Source: Daucus carota subsp. sativus (lineage: Eukaryota; Streptophyta; Magnoliopsida; Apiales; Apiaceae). Taken from it: DNA of 64,000 nucleotides. Position 1 is the stretch's first letter. Each line of letters begins with the position of its first letter. The DNA is taken from contig NC_030386.2 in assembly GCF_001625215.2 (NCBI RefSeq), positions 12,259,741-12,323,740 on the forward strand, in the 5' to 3' direction. The position numbers and the translations under genes are program-made. Shown piece by piece: positions 1 to 11,285 of this stretch. The notes beneath the pieces were generated by a model. The model saw only the letters and a program-made list of their open reading frames with translations, was not told where the DNA came from and searched no databases.

Positions 1-475
1 CGAGAGCGAATCAAGCAACGAAAGCACAAACAAGCAGAATTTTGTGTGAAATTGTTCATACAGTGTGTTTTCTATGTTTTTTCCAATGATTTAACTATAT
101 AAATTGTATAGAAAATGTTTCGTAGTGATTGCATATCAAAATTTTGACGATTCTAAGGTTTCAAATTCAATTAGCTGTTATTGTTGATAATTGCACATAA
201 TAACAACTAAACATCATATCTCAACTTCAAACTTTATGCAGGTACAAATTTGAGGCGAGGAGAGTGTCAAATCAAGCTACGAAATCAAAAGCCTGCAAAA
301 TCTATGTCAAGCTGTTCATGCAGTATTTCTACACTGTTTTAGTGATTTAACTACATCAACTTGTATATAAATGTTTTACAGTGATTTGCTGTTAATATAT
401 CAATGATTCTAGGGTTTTTGATTCAACTAACTGTTATTATTTATGTTTCTCCATAACAGCAGTTAGCTCTATTTA
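1..475. repeat. Two diverged tandem copies of a ~260-bp unit
   Basis: A segment starting near base 5 recurs near base 263. Both contain a version of 'caagc(a/t)acgaaa', then 'tgttcat(a/g)cagt', then 'gtgatttaact(a)', and end near 'caactaactgttatt'. Copy 1 is about 1-235 and copy 2 about 258-470, with substitutions and small indels. No coding potential is seen. It probably belongs to the terminal part of the transposon-like region that continues to about 4.2 kb. Confidence 0.6.
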
Positions 476-869
476 AATCATTCTCAAAGCATAAATTAAT
501 GGTTAGAACTAGAGGAGGTATGTTGATTAATGTTTTTAGGATAAGTTTTGCTATTTTAGAAATAATTTTTTTATTGCATGTTTGTCCTTATGATTTGACT
601 GTTTATAAGTTGTGATTTGTAGTTTATATGCTTCTGATTTGTAGTAGTTATGCTTGTCATTTGTAGTTTATATGCTTTTGATTTGTACTAGTTCTGTTCT
701 CTAGTGATTGTAGCCTTGTATTAGACATATTATAAGTGATTTGTAGTTTTTTAGTAATTGTAATCTTCTATTAGAGATAGAGTATTTGTGGTAATCTTGT
801 ATTTGTGATTGTACCTAAATCAGTTTTGCACGAAGTATATTAGTTGCATTATAAAATATTCTAAAATAT

Positions 870-1960
870 TTTAGTTGCTGATGTATGAACTACTAAATAA
901 AGTGATTAAAGTGATTCTTATATAGTGATTGTAGGATTATTTTATAGGCAGAGCGTTACATATAAATTACTAAAAGGTGTGGAAGATGGCTTCTAGGGGG
1001 TGGCTGATGGCTTCTAGGGGGGTGATGGTTTCTAAGGGGGGTGATGGCTTCTGGGAGGGAGGGGGGGTGATGGCTTCCAATTGTTATGTTTTGTTTTCTC
1101 TAGATTCTTAATTATCATTTTAGGCATATTAGTTGTTTAATTTAATTAAAGAATACTATATATGTCCATTTATGCTTTATAGTTGCGCTTATTGACATAA
1201 AGAATGGAAAAAAATACTGATTAATGTACTTGATATGGTGGGAAACTTAGTGATTCAACTGATAAACTTAGTGATTGATGCACTAAATATGCTGAAAACT
1301 AAAAATATTTTAGTTATTGATGTATGAACTACTAAATATAGTGATTAAAGTGACTATTTTATACTGATTGTAGGATTATTTTATAGCAGAACATTACATA
1401 AAAATTACTCAACGGGTGGCTGATGGCTTCTATGGAGGGGGTGATGACTTCTAAGGAGCGTGATGGCTTCTGGGGGGGGGGGGTGATGACTTCTTGGGGG
1501 GGGGGGGTGATAATTTAGGCATGAATAATAGTGATTGTAGGCTTATTTTATAGTGATTAATCCGCTAAATAAGCTGAAAAAACTTAGTGATTCTAGTCTT
1601 GTTTTACACTGATTATAGGCTTTTATTATGGACAGACCATTATTGTCATAAAAACTACTAAAATACAGAGTGATTGTATGCCTATTGTGAATTGATTGTA
1701 GCCCCTAGGTGCATCATGACATATAGGAATTTAGTTTTTATTTTGTGATTTTTATTGGAGTTGTTTATAGTGGTTCATTATAATTTTTCTATTGGAAAAT
1801 CATGTAATCAATAGTTCTACATGTAAAAATACAAAATATTATTGTCATATATATTGCTAAAATACACACTCGGTGGGATGATGACTTTTGGAGGGCGGGT
1901 GATGACTTCCAGGGGGCTTGCTTTTAGAGAGGGGGGGGGGGGGGGGGGGGGGGGGGAAGG
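870..1960 (+). repeat. ~450-bp degenerate repeats carrying G-rich minisatellites
   Basis: The block starting 'gatgtatgaactactaaata' at about 876 recurs at about 1319, including 'gtgattgtaggattatttta' and a following G-rich tract. Each block ends in a minisatellite with the unit 'ggtgatggcttctaggggg' (about 978-1080 and 1408-1512). A third cluster lies at 1868-1960 and ends in 26 consecutive G (1931-1956). The motif 'agtgattgtag' and close variants recur many times from 1 to about 3560, resembling subterminal repeats of DNA transposons. Confidence 0.7.
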
Positions 1961-2086
1961 ATGTAGTACTTGTTGTTATTTTGTCATTTGTATTCAGATA
2001 GTTTATATTGGCGTTCTTTATAGTTATTGTTTTATATTTTGTTAGTGTCAAATATTGTAATCACATATCTACATAGTTTTATATGT

Positions 2087-2455
2087 CAAAAAATGGCATG
2101 TATGTTTAATCCCTTTCCGAGATTCATGTTTGCAAGACATAGACCACAGCTTAGAAGAAGCTCCAGAATAAGACAACAAAGTTTCCGCAAAATTATGAGA
2201 CTCCGACTCAAATATAACAATACGATTTTATCTTCAACACTGAATGAGAGGAGATCCGAAATCATAAAAGTGGGGAAGGAATTATATATTGATATGGCAT
2301 CAAAAAGACTGGTCAATATTGCCATCCAATCTTCACAAACGTCTCAAGAAGAAGATATTGCAGTGACTACTCAACGAAAGGCTGATAACAAGAAGACAAC
2401 CACATTTGCAAAAAACCTCACCACCACTCTCAGTGAAGCCGCCGACAACAACTAA
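2087..2455 (+). CDS. Hypothetical basic ORF in transposon-like region
   Basis: An open frame of up to 142 residues (first ATG at 2027; an internal ATG at 2093 gives about 120 residues). The first half after 2093 is very basic (Arg-rich around 'RRSSRIRQQSFRK'); the second half is Ser/Thr/Lys-rich and ends in 'EAADNN'. I do not recognise a family. It lies between G-rich repeats and a FAR1-type fragment on the opposite strand, so it may be a chance frame or a degraded transposon gene. Base composition is less AT-rich than its flanks, which is the main reason for listing it. Confidence 0.25.
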   Translation, partial: QKMACMFNPFPRFMFARHRPQLRRSSRIRQQSFRKIMRLRLKYNNTILSSTLNERRSEIIKVGKELYIDMASKRLVNIAIQSSQTSQEEDIAVTTQRKADNKKTTTFAKNLTTTLSEAADNN

Positions 2456-3059
2456 CGATTGTTTCAGCAACAATTTTTGATGAAATCCATGAAAACTTGA
2501 CAAACAATGATTGTTTAAGAACTAGTTAGTTTATTATTGTGAATACTTGACAAGCAATGATTGTATGGCAAATTATCTGTGGTATTCTATCTTGTTTATT
2601 CACTTTTTGAGGATGCTATTGCACAAAAGATTTAAACTGTTCAATTTTACTTTTAACTTCTTCAGATGTAGCAAATTCAGTTCACTAATATGAGTAATTT
2701 AATTTATGCCACTAACATGTTCCAAAATTGTAATATGTGCTTCAAAATTTACTATAATATGTACAAATCTCAATCCATTGAACTGCAAATACAAAACTAA
2801 CTACTAAAAAACATAACTACTATTTTTAAAATACAACTAAGCTTCAGTGATTGGAACTCACATTCTAGTGATTACAACATCACATTTTAGTAGTTGGACC
2901 ATAAAAAATTAATGAGTGCAAAATATATATACTATATAATCCACAATATTTTCATTCAAATGAGCATAAATTGTCAAAAACTAAGTAATATCAAATTCAT
3001 ACTAACTACTGTACATTTTAAACAAAATATGACCACTTTTACAACAATTTTTCTTCAAT

Positions 3060-3479
3060 CTACACTTTCTTCAATCCGTGCTTTCTTCTTCTTCTTATCA
3101 CATGTCCTGGAGTCATCAGCATTTTTTTTGTTCCCTTACGAACAAAATGCTTAAGAATAATAGTTCCATCATCAGATCTCTTTTTTGTTCCCTTACGAAC
3201 ATCAAAACCTCCTAAACGACCATAATTCTTGTAAAATACAAACGCTTTTTTCAAGTTGTCATGAACTTGATTAACAGCTGACACACAACTAAGATCAACA
3301 ACAGATGGTGAATAATATTTCCATCCACCAGGAGACAAAACATAGCTTGATAATGAACCATCATTTTCACTAGAAGAAGTATCAAAACTCGCATTTGAAC
3401 TACTAATACAAGACAAGTCACCACAACTAGAACCTGCATCCACATATGAATAACAAGTAAAAGCAAAAACTACACACAC
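3060..3479 (-). pseudogene. FAR1/FRS-type DNA-binding domain fragment (transposase-derived)
   Basis: The minus-strand frame reads an acidic, Ser-rich leader and then a segment like the N-terminal FAR1 DNA-binding domain of FHY3/FAR1/FRS proteins and MULE transposases: 'AFVFYKNYGRLGGFDVRKGT' followed by 'DDGTIILKHFV'. The rest of the zinc-binding region, the MULE transposase domain and the SWIM finger are absent. After 'HFV' the segment 'VRKGTKK' occurs a second time, because the DNA 'ttcgtaagggaacaaaaaa' is duplicated. A cysteine-containing segment would be expected there. The upstream leader contains an AG acceptor near 3433, so this may be an internal exon. Most likely a truncated FAR1-type transposon relic rather than a working FRS gene. 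Confidence 0.65.
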
Positions 3480-4382
3480 TACTAATCAACTGCATAACAA
3501 TTATAAACCTATATTATACTGTAGTGATTTACATCATCAAATTATAGTGATTGTAGATTTATATTATAGTGAATATGGACTTACATTAAACAGATAACTT
3601 TGATACACTACAATAAACCACAAAATTAGATTAAGTTCAGCCATAAAAAAACAAAAAAGTCTCACTAAACCGAACAAATTCATATATGACCAAAACACAG
3701 AACAAGTTGAATAATAAACCAAAACATAAACATGAAATTATCAATGAATACCTAATTTACTATTTAAACTCATTTGATTTACTAGTTAACATCATATATC
3801 ATTAAAAAACTACAAGACATTCATACGTATGCTAATTGAATCAACAAGAAACTACAACTTTCAAACAAAACACCTTGTACATCATCATCTCCATATCTAC
3901 ATAGCTAATCAAACAATAAAAGTAAAGTAATCACCTTGATTATCACTGATTTTGATGAGATCTGTTGTAATCATTGTACACCAATTATAAAATCAGCAGC
4001 TCCAAAAACTGAGTTTGATTTTGATTGCGACAGATGATGAAGATGCAAAGACTAAACAGAGCACGGAGAGAGACAAGAGAGAGCACGGAGAGAGACGAGA
4101 GAGAGCGCCGAGCTAGAGACGAGAGAGAGCACCGAGCTAGAGAGACTATGGATAGCTCTGAAGAGTGGAGAGATTTTAGAGAAACGTTTACTAGAGAGAG
4201 AAGCAGTTCTTAAAGAGAGAAAGCATATGAATTAATGACAAGCGATTAACAAAATATTTGTCTTTTTATTTTTTTTTATGTCAAGTAAATGAGTGTCCCA
4301 GATTAAAAGATGGTAAATAATAATCAAAGGTGCATATTAGTTTGTAGTTTTTACAAAAAGAAAGGTTTGTATTTGATCATCC

Positions 4383-4385
<3 letters not shown>
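3480..4385. other. Spacer upstream of the FAR1 fragment with Arg/Glu-rich ORF
   Basis: The segment continues the 'agtgatt' motif (3520-3570), then becomes AT-rich. At 4025-4213 (plus strand) a 62-residue frame of Arg/Glu repeats comes from a purine minisatellite of 'gagagagacgaga' type. This looks like simple-sequence coding, not a gene. On the minus strand it may be the 5' leader of the FAR1-type relic. Confidence 0.35.
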
Positions 4386-4437
<52 letters not shown>

Positions 4438-4781
4438 TACTCCAGTGAGAACTTCTTAAAATGAGAACCGTGAGAACTTCCTTAATTTATCATATTTTGG
4501 CTAATCTAAACATCAAACTAGTGGGTACCTAATATAAAAAATGTAAATCAAACTAGTCTCTTCCTAGCTAGTCAAAAAAAAAAAAAATTCAAAAAAAAAA
4601 ATCCACTACCACGTCATCAGTGATTTTTTTTATTTTTTTTTGGCTAGCTAGGTGGAGACCTTAATAATATATATTTTTTGTGAAGGTGCCCCTGGCGGGG
4701 CCCTTCAAATGAATGAGATTTTGATAAATTAAAAAAGTTCTCACGGTTCTCAATTTAAGAAAGTTCTCATTTGAGCAAGTG

Positions 4782-4838
<57 letters not shown>
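4386..4838. repeat. (TA)n microsatellite interrupted by a MITE
   Basis: Runs of TA at 4386-4433 and 4784-4838 flank a 350-bp element. The simplest reading is one TA-rich target site into which the element at 4434-4783 inserted, with later TA expansion on both sides. Confidence 0.85.
4434..4783. mobile_element. MITE with ~45-bp terminal inverted repeats
   Basis: The left end (from 4434) and the inverted right end (to 4783) both carry 'gagaac' followed by TT-AA-rich sequence and then 'gagaaccgtgagaactt', which matches exactly between the arms. The interior is non-coding with A and T tracts. The terminal pattern resembles MITEs common in plants; the superfamily is not certain because TA flanks hide the target duplication. 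Confidence 0.8.
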
Positions 4839-5848
4839 TAGCTTATAGCCGTGCAAGGCACGGGAGCTTCTTAATTATTTAAAAACTTTTTAAATATATT
4901 GTAAATGATGTGAAAGAATTTAATTTATAAACAATAAATTAAAATTTTCAATTAAATAAAATATGAAATTATGATTTGTTTGTAAGTCAGAACTATTGTA
5001 AAAATATATAGGTTCTATTTTTCAGACTTGTTTATGTAAAAAAAACAAAAAAAAACTGCTCACACGTGTTGGATCATCCGACAGTGGCGCTGCAGTATAA
5101 AATACACCGTCACAACCATTAAAAGGTTCAAATAAACTATTGTAATCAAGCCATTCCTTTTCTCTTATGTATCATGCCAAAGTATTAAATTTTTTCTATC
5201 AAATTTTAATATATATTGAGTAGAATATGTAACGTCAACTTCCATTAGATTATATTTATAAATGTATTTTATATTAGAATTATTATAATATAATTTAAAT
5301 TTGGCTTACTAATTTTAAAATATATTAGATAAAAATAATTTTGTGACAGTGCGATTTATATAATTCTACAATTAAAACTGGTAGGAAATATTTATCTTGG
5401 ATTAAAATATCCGGCTTATTAATTTTAAAATATATTAGATAAAAATAATTTTGTGACAGTACGATTTATATAATTCTACAATTAAAACTGGTAGGAAATA
5501 TTTATTTTGGATTAAAATATCCGGCTTATTAATTTTGAAATATATTAGATAAAAATAATTTTATGACGGTGCGATTTATATGATTCTACAATTAAAGCTG
5601 GTAGGAAATATTTATTTTGGATTAAAAAAATCATAAACATGTGAAAGACAGAATTTGTTTTAAGTTCAGAAAATGAATTATAAACATGCAAGTAGATAAC
5701 AGTTGCCTTGTATATAGAATTAGAAGTTAATTTTGTTATAATTTAACGGTGCTTATTTGTTCAATATACGATCCAACGGATGATAAGCTTTTTGAACATG
5801 TGACCATGCGACCAAATTATCTCCCTTACGCTTATTATATATAAGTAT
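4839..5848 (-). mobile_element. Non-autonomous Helitron
   Basis: On the minus strand the 3' end reads a hairpin 'cccgtgccttgcacgg' followed by 'ctataagctag' and a T-rich flank. This matches the Helitron hallmark of a short hairpin about 10 bases before a CTAG terminus inserted in AT. The likely 5' end near 5848 reads 'tatacttatatataataagcg', like plant Helitron 5' ends. It encodes no Rep/helicase and contains the 110-bp minisatellite at 5303-5632. The 3' end call is firm; the 5' boundary is less so. Confidence 0.65.
5303..5632. repeat. 110-bp tandem repeat, three copies
   Basis: Units begin at 5303, 5413 and 5523 with 'ggctta(c/t)taatttt' and run through 'aattctacaattaaa(a/g)ctgg' to 'ggattaaaa'. 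Copies differ by only a few bases, so amplification is fairly recent. It sits inside the Helitron-like element; internal minisatellites are common in plant Helitrons. Confidence 0.9.
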
Positions 5849-6828
5849 AATATATATATATTGAAATGCTATAAGTACAAAATTAGAAGTAAAAACTACA
5901 AACTTAATACAGGTCTTTGAATTGAATTATCTAATCTAACATTCTCATACAAGTCATCATACAATTAAAATACATGATATCACATAATTTCTTCCGTCTT
6001 TAATTTAATTTGTGCCATTAATCGGATGAACTTTTTTAAATATGACTTCACTATTTTTCTTCATATTCCAACAATCAATTTGCATACCATATGTATTATA
6101 TTTCGATATAATTTAATAAGAATATTATTTTAATTTATAGAAATCTCCTTAATTGTCATAAATCTCCTTAAAATATCAACTACAACTAAAGAAAAATTAA
6201 GGACAATGATAACTCAGGAAAGTATAAACAGTTATGAAATCAAACATCAGAAATAAAAATGAGTATGCCGATAAATCGTAGGAATGCTATTTTTCAAGAA
6301 GTTAAATATGAGGACAACAATTCAGAACCCCCACACACACTTCAAGAAGTGAAATATGAGGACAACGATTTAGAAGACCCCCCACACACATAAAAAAAAG
6401 TGACAACTCAATGTAGACAAAGTGAGAAATATTTTACTATAAAAAATAGCAATACTCTCTAATCTATTGCATGTGTAGTTTAAGTGATAAAAATTATTGA
6501 AAAACATCATAATTTTAAAAATAATGCATAAATAAATCGTGCATTTAACAATTTGTAACTAGAGTTCAACATTGGGTATGGAACATTTATTATCATTGTG
6601 TTGAATATAACTATACCTTTGGGGTTTGGGTAGGGTATAGAAACATAAATATTGGTTATATAATACGTTTAACTTAGTTCTTACATTGAAAAATTAGTTT
6701 ATGTAATTCTCCAACACAATTTTAATCGATGTTCAACAAAAAATCTTAAAAAAATGTTGAACTCAAGTTATATATGTGTTGAACAAAAAAGGTTTGTAAA
6801 TTTGTGCCAAAACCTTCCCATATATATA
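5849..6828. other. AT-rich spacer with a 48-bp tandem duplication
   Basis: No gene is recognised. At 6293-6390 a 48-bp unit ('ttcaagaagt', 'aaatatgaggacaac', then C-rich plus 'cacacaca') is present twice in tandem. The remainder is low-complexity AT-rich sequence. Confidence 0.7.
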
Positions 6829-7262
6829 GGGCATTGCTCAAAGAAGAACACTCTTAAAAGAACAAAGAAGAACACTTTAGAATCCAATATAGAATCTCAT
6901 CTACAACTTGGATTAAACTCTAATTTTAAGCTAATTAAACTTTTATTATGAATAATAATATTATCTACCATGTTTAACAATAAATATGGATTAAAAATAA
7001 CATGATTCTATGTAATATTAATCGTGCAAAATATACATATATGATTCCATTCTAGATTCTGCTCTGAATTCTATTCTGGACTCTATAATATTTCATATTA
7101 ATAATTTGGATGAGTTTGGATTTTAGATTTTATATATTGAGTTTAATTGGTGTTTAACTATGTAATTATGATCTTAACAAATCATTTTTTGTGAAAAATA
7201 AGGTGTTATGATAGTGTTCTGTGATGTTCTCTTTTTAAAGTGTTCTGTGTGGAGTGCAACCC
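6829..7262. mobile_element. MITE with GGG...CCC terminal inverted repeats in TA-rich site
   Basis: The left end reads 'gggcattgctcaaagaagaa' and the inverted right end 'gggttgcactccacacagaa'. Both continue into 'cac', 'ttaaaa' and 'gaaca' blocks over about 45 bp. Both ends abut 'tatatata', consistent with insertion in a TA tract. The non-coding interior contains no support for the 65-residue frame at 6754-6951. Confidence 0.75.
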
Positions 7263-8475
7263 ATATATATATACACACACACACAAAAACATATATATGT
7301 ATGTATGTATATTAAAGCTCATGTTTATATTATATACAGCTAATGAGCCAGGATACTACCAGAGATGAATCATCTTAAGCAATCAAGAGAGACAAAATCT
7401 CAGACTAGGAGAATAACTTGATTCCTAGGCTTCATAAGCTCCTAGGAAATTGTTTATACATAAAGATAGTTCATATATGCTGATAATGCCTTGTACTTGG
7501 ATGCTTAAAAAAAAAACCCGGTCGAACAGAAGACAAGATAAAAGAACTACTGAAATTCACACTTAAGCAAGAAGGCTCCCAGAACAGGAAAGGGAGCAAC
7601 TGAACCATCAAATTCAAGACATGCCAGATACTTAATGGAATCATACAGTAGAAGTGAAAAGCAACCACAGGTTAAATATAGCAAATTAAAGACCAGTTAA
7701 AGGTGAATTTAATGCCTTTGACTAAAAGTAAAGAGCTATCAGAAGTGTATGGAACGAAAAAGATTAGCTGCAAAACAAACTTTCACACAGTAGTCTACCT
7801 GTCTATACATTAATCTTGACCCAAAGTTTTGACAGTAATATCTAGCTCTGTTTTTCTCAGAATATGTACAGATTGATAGGAAGCCCTACTGAATATGTAC
7901 AAATTGATAAGAAGCCTTACTTCAATCTTGAAACCACGAACATCACTTAGACACTTGCGGCTCCATACACAACGCCTAAAAGGCATAACAAGCAAACAAT
8001 GTAAAATCAGCCTTAACTGCAAAAATAGGTATACTTATTTCCACTTGCAAGAAAAATTATCATTTTGTAAAAGCCTCCTAAATCTTATAAGGAATCCCTT
8101 AGCAAACTTAATGTTGCCTGATCTCATACAAATAATTACTTTGGACACCATACGTAATGCTGTTAGCTCTCATGGCAGTACTAATTCTTAAAAAACCCCG
8201 AGTAAAAGTAAATTCCCCTTTATAATCATGTATTAGAATTTGTCTTTGAAACATTCATTCTCTGACTTAGGCTTGTGCCTGGTTGCATAAATATCGTAAA
8301 AATTAGCTAATGAAAAGATAAGCATTTAAAGGAATGGTCAGTCAATATCTTGAATCATGCTCCCTGCATTACCCTTCCTTCACATAATCCACACGTATCA
8401 GCCAAAATGTTTTATAAGAAGACAATAATATTAAAAAAAAAACTATAAAAGCACTCACCATAGTATAGATCAAAA
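7263..8475. other. Downstream flank of ATG12, possible 3' UTR
   Basis: No protein gene is recognised. Composition between about 7400 and 8470 is less AT-rich than the flanking transposons. Part of it, next to the ATG12 stop codon at 8476, is probably 3' untranslated sequence. Short open frames here show no family resemblance. Confidence 0.4.
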
Positions 8476-10328
8476 TTAGCCCCATGCCATTGAAGAAGCA
8501 TAATTAACTACCAGTTTGCCATCAAAACCAAAATTCTGCAGCACACAACAAACTACAGTTATTGTGGAAATGACAAAAAGACCAAGATCAGCTGCCAACT
8601 GGTTAAAGTAAACATTATGCTGCTGAACTCCATACAAAATGACACAGCATCTAGCCAGCGATGAAACTTCTAAATGTGAATAGGTAGAAATTTTCTAAAT
8701 TTGTAGTTAATATGATGGCCAGCTGGTTAGCAGCCAAGAACTGTTTAATCAGTAATTAAATACAGATACCCAATGTGCTGTTTATCCAAGTTTTTAATGT
8801 GTACAGAAATGAGTCAAATGGTGAATCACTCTGTATACTTTTTATAGAGCCAGCGTAATTTAAATATAGAGGAATGCAATATAAGAGAGAAACAAATTAG
8901 ACAAAATGCTTGTTTAAAAAACTTAACTAGTAAATTACGAAATGCGAATGTTATATTAACTGTTTGATGAATAAACGGCAAGTAGTATGGACTGATATAA
9001 AACTTTTTTTTTTGATAAGCGATATATATATCATTCAAATATAAGTAGGTAAAATATCCCCACTTAACAAGCATCCACAGAACTTACATTATATAGATCA
9101 TTCACCAGTTCATCCGGGTTAGGAGAGAAGGCACTATTAATATACACAAACTGGAAGAAGGAAAAGAAAAAGGAGCAATTAATCCAAGTCCAGAGAATTT
9201 CTTCAACTGAAAAAAGAAAAAAAATTGTTGAGCATCTGCTATCTACCAATGTCTCCCTGTGAAGTTGGCGGCGAAGAAAATCAATAACTTTGGCAAACTT
9301 GTCTGTCCCACCAATCTGCCCATCCAAAAGTTTTAACACTTGTAGAGTAAGATTAACAATTTTTAGCACAATACAAGCATAGGGTACTATCTAACTAATT
9401 AGTGGTATTAAAAGAGCAGTGTTAACAAATAATAAAAAGCAACTTACACCTCTAAAACCACATTGTAATCAGAATACATTTGTAGCAAAACATATACCCA
9501 AATGTTTGCTACACAAAGTAGCTTATTCACTATAGTCATAAGACATCACATCCATGTGTGGACTGGGAAGTTCATAAAACTTTGAAAACGGACAAATTTT
9601 CTTTTTACCTCCTATGTCGCTCGGCAATATCCCCCCCCCCCCCCCCACACACACACTTCTCAGTTGCCTACAATGAAGTCGGCCATTAAAATACTTTTAC
9701 CAAAAAGAATTTCAATCTGTAATCTTGTAGCTAAGTCTATTATATTACGCAACTAAAGCACTCCAGGGTTCATATGTACTATATGCAAAAGACAATACTT
9801 CTAGTTTTTTCTTACTCGCGTATCTTATTTAACTGTGAATGTCTTAACTGAAACATCCTTTTCAAGAGATTGGAGTTTCGACCCGCTTTCAGTTTAACAA
9901 CCAGTTTATCCAACCTGTATCACTTTCTCAGACTACAGAATTAAAAAATTCATTCCCTAAATTTAGTATTCCCTGCACTAGAATAGATCATACAACTAGC
10001 ATTATTCGACACATGCATTTCCTACATGGTCTTTTAATCATCGAGCCAAATGAAAAACAGTCATATTAATGATAAATACAATACACACACATCATTGTGA
10101 CCTAGGATTTCAAACAGGGTTCATCTCAACAAAATCACAATAAACATTAAATTGTTATCAAAATAGGGCGAGCTAAATTTGAAGCGAATAATAATAAAAA
10201 AAGTACTTTGAACTTGGATTGCTTGAGGATCGGAGCGTCACCAGTGGCTCTTAGGTGAACTACCACTGCAATTAATCGTTAAAATTTGTCAAATCAGTTA
10301 TCTGTAGAGATATTTTTATTATTGTTCT

Positions 10329-10376
<48 letters not shown>

Positions 10377-10450
10377 GATTTATATAATCTTAGAGATTAA
10401 AAAGAGTGATGACCTTTACGAGCAGCATTAGCTTGAGATTCTGAAGCCAT
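8476..10450 (-). CDS. ATG12: Ubiquitin-like autophagy protein ATG12
   Basis: ATG12 is a ubiquitin-fold protein whose C-terminal Gly is conjugated to ATG5 by ATG7 (E1-like) and ATG10 (E2-like). ATG12-ATG5 with ATG16 promotes ATG8 lipidation on the phagophore. Coding exons (minus strand): 10450-10414, 10265-10207, 9315-9247, 9150-9088 and 8535-8476. All junctions are GT-AG and in frame, giving 95 aa, about the usual plant length. Diagnostic segments are '[20 protein letters not shown]', '[17 protein letters not shown]', '[14 protein letters not shown]' and '[13 protein letters not shown]', ending in the conjugating 'AWG'. The short N-terminus before the ubiquitin fold is typical of plants. A non-coding first exon probably lies at about 11280-11140, with a donor 'gtatgt' and an acceptor before 10508. 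No disruption is seen. Confidence 0.95.
9631..9656. repeat. Poly-C (16) followed by (CA)n in ATG12 intron
   Basis: Sixteen consecutive C at 9631-9646 followed by alternating AC to about 9656, inside the intron between the second and third coding exons. Confidence 0.9.
10335..10376. repeat. (ATA)n microsatellite in ATG12 intron
   Basis: An uninterrupted trinucleotide ATA/ATT array of about 14 units between the first and second coding exons of ATG12. Confidence 0.9.
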
Positions 10451-11139
10451 TCACGATCGTCTCCCAAGCTTAATAGTTGCGTGACAGATGAGTTCGTTAA
10501 TGTAAACCCTGTATACATACACGTGCAAATTTTAAATATGTTTCTTTGGCTAATAAGATATTATATTAACAGCATGAGTAATATTTAACAAAAATTCAAA
10601 ATTTGTGAGTAGCCTAACTAGTAATTACACATAATGACATAAACCAAAATAAAACACCTACACATGCTGCCTGCACCTTCTAAATCTATACTAATCTAGT
10701 TGATAAATAAACCACACGCTTGCTTGCTTGGTTGCTTAACATATACAGCCCTTGAAAATTTAACTAGATAAGTCAGTAATGTACATGATCCGAGTCATCG
10801 AATTGAATATCATGATTAATTTCTGGCTAGTACAGCTTAGTACAATTTAATAAATCTAAACAACAATACAATTACATGAGCAGCAGCAGCAGCAGCTAGA
10901 CCTTAATTACGAAAGTGCTGATTGCATATATGCTGAAAAACGGAAATACATAGCAACAATGCGCCATTTATCAATTGATCAGCTAAGCTAGTAAATTAAC
11001 AATAATCAGCAGCTACACTAATCAGCATATATCAACAGCTACAGGGAAAATCATATACATTCAAACATCCATTAAAATATGTTCATCGGAGTATAAACAT
11101 ATAACTTGCATAAGAAAATAAAAAAAAATAAAGACATAC

Positions 11140-11285
11140 CCAATAATCGAGTTCTCTCGGGGATGGAGTTGTGAGGTTTTGTCTTTTGAATGAGGAGAGC
11201 GAGATTGGGGATTAGGGTAGCTGTAGCTGTAGGAGGAAATAGATTTAGTTTTGGTTTTTAACTCCACCACCGCTGTTAGACCTGT
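11140..11285 (-). promoter_or_regulatory. Probable 5' UTR exon / promoter-proximal region of ATG12
   Basis: Minus strand: a pyrimidine- and AC-rich leader ends at a clear donor (exon end 11140, intron 'gtatgtctt'). The next acceptor 'tatacag' precedes 10508, 58 bases before the ATG. An ATG-opened frame here ('MVELKTKTKSISS') is in the leader and is not joined in frame to ATG12; it may be an upstream ORF. The transcription start is not defined by sequence alone. Confidence 0.5.

Noticed and set aside
4025..4213. Arg/Glu-rich 62-residue ORF
   Set aside because: Encoded by a purine-rich simple repeat; such frames arise by chance.
6293..6390. Short direct repeats as a CRISPR-like array
   Set aside because: Only two tandem units and a plant nuclear context; simple tandem duplication.
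7471..8191. Short frames downstream of ATG12 as separate genes
   Set aside because: Small, overlapping on both strands and without family resemblance; more likely 3' UTR or spacer.
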